From: Serpula lacrymans var. lacrymans S7.9
Lineage: Eukaryota; Basidiomycota; Agaricomycetes; Boletales; Serpulaceae
Reading direction: 5' to 3'
Length of the DNA stretch: 64,000 nt
NCBI RefSeq assembly: GCF_000218685.1
Contig: NW_006763292.1
Span: 1,323,470 to 1,387,469, forward strand
The notes below the pieces were generated by a model. It searched no databases, was not told where the DNA came from, and was given only the letters and a program-made list of their open reading frames with translations. Shown in pieces: positions 58,675 to 64,000 of this stretch. Each line of letters opens with the position of its first letter. The stretch's first letter is position 1. The position numbers and the translations under genes are program-made.

Positions 58675-59083
58675 TGTTACAATACACAACTTTTGGACCT
58701 TTAATTTTCATTCTCCTCTTTAACTTTATACTGTAGTTTCCACACCCTATGCCATGTGGCACTTTCCTTTTTGTTCAAAACCCTCTTTCTTGTGCTGCGC
58801 TGCCTTCCTTCTTATTTTAGCTACAAGTATCTCATGGAGCTGGTCACACGGGCTGTGCCAACAACATCATCAGCCACTGCCTTCATCAACTGTATAGTAC
58901 ATATGTACAAATAAACCTGTAGTAATATATATACCCCAATAGATCAAGGAGACTCCTCAGCGAGTCCTCCTGTTGTATCCTTACAACTAACTTATTGAAG
59001 CCTAAAGGGTAACCACTCCCTCATCATCCTCTCTATAGCTTGTCTGAGTTGTGCGCTGGAGTAACAAACTCTTGGTTGTTACA
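58675..59083 (+). repeat. solo LTR, family A, target duplication TTTAG
   Basis: 409 bp, TGTTACAATACACAA to GGTTGTTACA, flanked by TTTAG at 58670-58674 and 59084-59088. TATATA box near 58930, followed by the conserved GGAGACTCCTCAGCGAGTCC. Confidence 0.94.
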
Positions 59084-61984
59084 TTTAGCCCAAATCAAAG
59101 TGAGACAGGTTACCCTGAAGGCTGCTACCAATACACCAACTGAGCCACAGCTGTCATAGTGTAGTTATCTATTGTACATGTAATGTTAATATCATATACA
59201 AAATAGATCTGTCTTGATTGCTATTACACATGCAGGAAAAGAATTTATATGAGCATAATTTATAGCTAGCTCAATATATTGAATATACAACAATGGGATA
59301 TAGCTTGATTCAGGTGCTATATCACTCTTCAAGTCCTCTCCTACCAAACAACACCTAGATGATTTCCATGGCACAAACCACCCCACCTGGTAGCAATCAT
59401 AATCCTGCTATCAGTAACAAACAATCAACAGTGACAAGACAACTCTTATACTGGTAGGCCTTTTCTTGCTTCTCTCACATTTATAATTGGTGTTGTCACC
59501 AGACTCACTACTCACATATGGGAAAGACATCCCGAACATTTTACTCCAATATTGGGACATTTTCCAAAGTTACAAAGTCTAAGATCAACACTCAAGAAAA
59601 TAAATATTATTATTCTGAGAGCTAGTGCCCAGTCATTGTGATGATGTGCATTGATAAAAAAAAACTATCATGTGCAAGCTTCTATCATCTAATAGATTTC
59701 TCACCAAAAATGATCTGCTAGTTATATTGAGGAATGGAATGCAGCAAACATCTTATAAATTAAATAAGTATGGTACTAGTGATGAAAAGAAAAGCTCTTG
59801 TGTCCTATCTTCTCTTACTGGACAGGTATTTATGCATTCTTGAAAAGGTGTGTTTACAAATTATGAAACAAAAGTTATCTATTGGTAGTTTTACCAGCTA
59901 TTGATGTCTGACTAACAATGATCTACAAGCTATATCATCATTTATGCTAAACTATGTCAAACAACCACAGTGGAGCTCAGAAAGCATTAGTTGAATTTGG
60001 CCATAACAGAGTTGATTTAACATGTTTCATAATTATATATTTCGTGATTTGTCCCACATAACTGTGCACTTTTCATCTCAAGATGGGTTGATACACATAG
60101 TGATTTTCATTGCTTTTGGGTCACACAGTGGAAGTGGTATTGCTTTTTCCCATACATTTATATCCTGTATCAAATACCAGCTTTACACTATATATTATCT
60201 TTCATTCCCCTAGACCTCTAAACATAATTATTATCATATCTATAGATATTATGTACTAAGGGAGAACCACAGAGCTACTTCACATTAAGAGAAAAAGGAG
60301 TCACATACCTAGATATCACTGGCTACCAAAAACCAGAATAAAAGTAGGATAGGCCAGAGACTGCAATAGGCGTGCAAACAAGTAGTTGGGGCCAACCTGT
60401 TCAACATCAGGGAGTCAAGGAAAGAATGCACCAGAACATTCTGGCCTGGCAAATTGATCTTGGGACTCTGCCTTGATGTGGGTTGTGGCTCTCATGAGCT
60501 CACTCCTCACTGCTAGAGGTGCTATACTGATTAAAACATGACTATCTGTCTTGACAGGCTGCCTTGAAACAGAGACACAGAATAGGGGGAGGGTGCAAGA
60601 AAAGAAGAGTTCAAGGTGGTTGTGAGGAATTGAGAAGAGGAAGGTAGTTGTTCCCGACTGATGAAAATAAACTTGCTGCATGCAGAACTCCTGCAGTTTC
60701 TAGTCATCTGCAAATCAAACACTTCCCTCAATTGCTCAACAACACTCTTCTTACAAAATTTTTATAACCAAACACAGCCTTCAACTTTGCAGACCAAATA
60801 CCAACATCAGATTGGGCAACTCAGCATGAGAAGTGTGATGAGCAGGCATGAATGGGAAGACCAATATGAACAGAGTACTGATGTTGATTCATAGTTGTCT
60901 TCAACCACAATGTGCAAGTTAGTACTGTAGTTCTTGTGATTTTGAGAAGAGGGTGTGATAGGAATATTGGAGATAATATAATTTGTGAGAGGTATGTGCT
61001 TCCTCAATTGAGGGGAAACACCCGAGGCTGGCCTCAACAACATGGGAGGAATGATGTCCTTGAGGAGAGGACTTTCAGAGAGAGTAAAAGCAGTGAAGGG
61101 GTGGGAAAAGTTGGAAGAGGTTAGCTTATTCTTCTCCAACCTCCTGTTTTGATACAGTGAGAACATATTCTTGTTGGGAAGGAACAATAGCAGAATGAGG
61201 AAAGATAAATGAATCCAGACTGGGTAAGAAGATGCAAATATTGCAGTGGAAGGAGCAAGAGAGGAAGAGATGAAAATGGGTAATGATGTCTTGAAATTAG
61301 TGTATATAGAAATTGTAGCTGTCTGCTCCTTCTTCAACCTGTCTCTCCACTGCCTCTCTGTCACCATTCCCCATTTGATCAACCTGCTCAACTTTCCTTT
61401 TCAGATATGAGCCCTTGTTTTTAGTTATACATAGTGGGCGCAACCAGGCACGGTCAGCATACATGGATGTGCTCCTCATTGTTTAAGATGGCTGGCATAG
61501 TTGGAAGTCTGGTGTTCCTCAAGCGTGAATTGTCTTATGAGCAGGAAAAAAGATGCAGAGGATGTGATGGAAGAGGAAGAGAGGAAATGAGGACATGGGA
61601 AGTTGAATGCATGGGAGGATAAGTGTGGAAGCGGTGCAGTCCTATCCTAGTCTGAGATGAAAAAGAGAGTATTTTCAATTAAAAATGTGTAGGCAAAGAG
61701 TTGTCACATGTGCGTTTATTTTACGTGGTAGCGAGCAAGTAGAGTACTGGTGCTGGCAAGGACAATGATGAGGTAAGCAAGTTAGTGGATGGACAAGGTT
61801 TATCTCCTTCTGATACCTTGGGAGTAATGCAGAGCACCTTGCTCTCTGGAGTCTGCTTGCAAACACCACAATGTGCCTTGGGAAATCGCCTGAGAAATGG
61901 TAGAAATGTGTCATGAGAAAATACTGTAACAGGTAAAGTCAGTACCATGGTGGTGAAAGAAAAACAAGCATCTGCAAAACAACT
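59084..61984. other. AT-rich region, no gene recognised
   Basis: The longest open frame is 60807-61391 on the minus strand (194 codons, rich in Ser, Leu and Ile). It has no known motif, so I do not call it a gene. A broken + strand text at 60.36-60.44 kb weakly resembles the sequence before the fragment at 57.17 kb. Confidence 0.3.
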
Positions 61985-62399
61985 TGTTACAATACACAAT
62001 TTTTGGACCTTTAAATTTCATTCTCCACTCTAACTTTCTTTCATAGTTTTCACACACAATGCCATGCAGCACTTTCCATTTGGTTCAAACTCCACTTTTT
62101 TGCACTGCACTGCTTTTCTTTATTTTTAGCTACAAGTCTCTCATGCAGTGGAGCTGGTCTCACGGGCTGCGCCCTATGACATCATCAGCCATTGCTTTCA
62201 TCAACTGTATAGTACACATATACAAATAGTCTGTAGTAGTATAAATATCCCAATAGATCAAGGAGACTCCTCAACAAGTTCTCCTGTTATTTACCCATAA
62301 CAAACTTGGTCCTACCTAAGGGACATTATCCTCTACTCTATTCACCCCTCCTTGCCTGTCTTTGACGTGTGCCAGAGTATACAAACTTTGGTTGTTACA
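61985..62399 (+). repeat. solo LTR, family A, target duplication CAACT
   Basis: 415 bp, TGTTACAATACACAA to GGTTGTTACA, flanked by CAACT at 61980-61984 and 62400-62404. Confidence 0.94.
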
Positions 62400-62499
62400 C
62401 AACTCATGGAATGAGTGGAAAGTTAGGGCATTTCCTCATTAGGATGCAGGCAGATTCTGAGATCATATCTTGTATAATTGTAGAGAGATAATTTCTACC

Positions 62500-63434
62500 T
62501 GACTCTGATAATATATATCTCAGTGATTAGATATGGATTAGATATAAACCTGCCACCAGAAAACAAAAATGGATGCTCATTTACCTTCACAATAAAGGTT
62601 GAGATGAGTGATATCAGACAACCTGGAAACTACAAAATCCCCATGATTCAGCTTAATTACAAGGCCTGTCTCAACTATCAGAAGAGCTGTCCCCCTGAAT
62701 TTTCCAATGGGGAGAACAAGGCAAAACTCCTGGTCCTTGCTGTCATGGTGAGCCTTTGTCTGTATATTGATATTGATAACCAGTGAGAGGAAGGGGGAGG
62801 CTGGGGAATTGTGGTTTCCTGGTAAGATGGACGCAATTTGCTCAAACATCTGGCACTTTTCAGGAAGGTGAGTTTGCATCTAATACATCCATGAGACACC
62901 TATGAGAAAATATTGAGAATCACTTACAATACCATATATCCAGTTAAACAGCTCTTCAAAAATGACCTTGAGGGACTGAAACATTTTCTGGTTGTCTTTG
63001 ACGTCCTTGGAGATGCCACACATGCCATTTTCTGGGCTGAAACAGTCACCACCAACATCCTAAAATCCCGCATATGCGCATCAGCCCAAGAGACAGCGCA
63101 CATTTTGTATAGGCTATGAGCCAAGTGTTCTCCCATGCTGCACCATCTGCCTGGGGTGTTATCACCACCGGACAATTGATTATAACACAACCAGGACATG
63201 GGACGGAAAAAACAAAGCCTTCGCAGAGCGAGTACACAAAGCACTATGGTCCAGAGCTGGAAGGCCACTCTGCACAAGTTGGCAATGGGAGGAAGGTTGC
63301 TCAGCAGCCAACCACCCGGCCAAACACATCTGTTCAGTCATGATAATGACCCTTTTTCTTTTGAGTTGCAATCTTGTTCAAGCTATGTGGCCATACAAAA
63401 GACGTCATCTAATGGTTTTTCAATCAGCCAGTAA
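62500..63434 (+). pseudogene. unrecognised degraded gene
   Basis: Successive + strand frames read IKVEMSDIRQPGNYKIPMIQ (62.6 kb), KNDLEGLKHFLVVFDVLGDA and ETVTTNILKSRICASAQETA (62.96-63.1 kb), then ITTGQLIITQPGHGTEKTKP near 63.17 kb. They look like parts of one protein gene broken by stops and shifts. I do not recognise the family. Confidence 0.35.
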
Positions 63435-64000
63435 AACCATCCAGTAAGAAAAAGAGTGACCTACCCTGTATCTGTAGCTGAGATTGACTTGTGAGGCTTG
63501 AGCATAAGCCAATGGAGGCAGCTCAGTGTAATCACTGCTGTCTCTCAGATAATTTGATAAGCATAGTGTTTCCACATGATAAAGTAGGGTCCTAACTGAC
63601 TATTTTGTTGATGGTGATCCTTGTAGCAATAGACTGTAGTAGTATGGAGGTTAGGCTGTAATGTCCTTGAGGTGAAGTAGAACCTGCTCAAACTTTGGGT
63701 AAGCATGATATATCAGTCTACGCTACTTTTATGTGTCCTTCTATCACCAATAACATGAATAGTATATCTATCCTCAGTATGCTTGATCCATTTTTGAGAG
63801 ATGAATTGAATTATAACAGGTGTGAGTAAGCAGGTAAGCCTGGAAAATTATCCACTATCTTGACTAGAATAGAGTATTCTTCAGGAAGGCAATGCTCTAT
63901 CTGTAAGAAAATGTATTAAAATCATATATGTCCACAAGAAAAAAAACCTTTGATTCAATCCACTCAAACACCTCAAAATACCTGCAGATTGCTGTAGGTG
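63435..64000. other. no gene recognised
   Basis: AT-rich end of the window. Confidence 0.35.

Noticed and set aside
59090..59160. A-box-like TGGCTCAGTTGG on the minus strand
   Set aside because: No matching B box and no stems of a tRNA around it; probably chance.
60807..61391. 194-codon open frame on the minus strand
   Set aside because: Rich in Ser, Leu and Ile with no motif, no convincing splice context and no similarity to anything I know; length alone is weak evidence in this AT-rich area.
1..64000. CRISPR arrays, bacterial operons, rRNA genes
   Set aside because: No regularly spaced repeats of that kind, no ribosomal RNA sequence recognised, and the window is clearly fungal.

Overview
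This window is eukaryotic and reads as a transposon-rich chromosome segment of a filamentous basidiomycete, most likely an Agaricomycete. The signs are many 45-66 bp GT-AG introns, Plavaka-type and KDZ-type transposases, DUF6589 and DUF6698 family proteins, Copia elements, a two-gene Harbinger element, and one cellular gene of the TMEM33/Pom33 family with basidiomycete-like features. Family names come from reading motifs from memory; no database search was run.

Layout. 1-3.7 kb: a DUF6589 pseudogene (+) facing a RecQ-like helicase pseudogene (-). 4.5-8.7 kb: a Plavaka-type transposase pseudogene (-). 9.7-14.2 kb: a Copia element (-) with its 5' LTR and a primer-binding site that copies a half tRNA-Met, cut off after the reverse-transcriptase core. 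14-23.6 kb: mostly relics, with solo LTRs and a DUF6698 pseudogene. 23.7-25.3 kb: a TIR element of a new-looking family. 25.6-26.8 kb: the only intact gene seen, an eight-exon Pom33/TMEM33 gene. 27.0-30.1 kb: a complete Harbinger element with TIRs, TAA target duplication, a dead transposase and a Myb-like partner. 30.5-35.6 kb: relics. 35.6-40.5 kb: a second Copia element (+) whose gag is split by one solo LTR, itself split by another. 42-45.5 kb: a solo LTR, a KDZ transposase C-terminus and a chromovirus integrase tail. 45.9-48.9 kb: a second copy of the DUF6589/helicase pair. 49.35-51.7 kb: a solo LTR and a tyrosine recombinase pseudogene interrupted by a TIR element. 52-64 kb: AT-rich relics, a third TIR element, two solo LTRs with clean target duplications and unrecognised gene remnants.

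The genes do not form a pathway. Apart from POM33 the window is a layered graveyard, and exact target-site duplications allow part of the insertion order to be read. The observations most worth following are the repeated convergent DUF6589/RecQ-like helicase pair, the TIR family ending CATCAGGAAAA, the half-tRNA primer site, and the LTR families that share a U5 but differ in U3.
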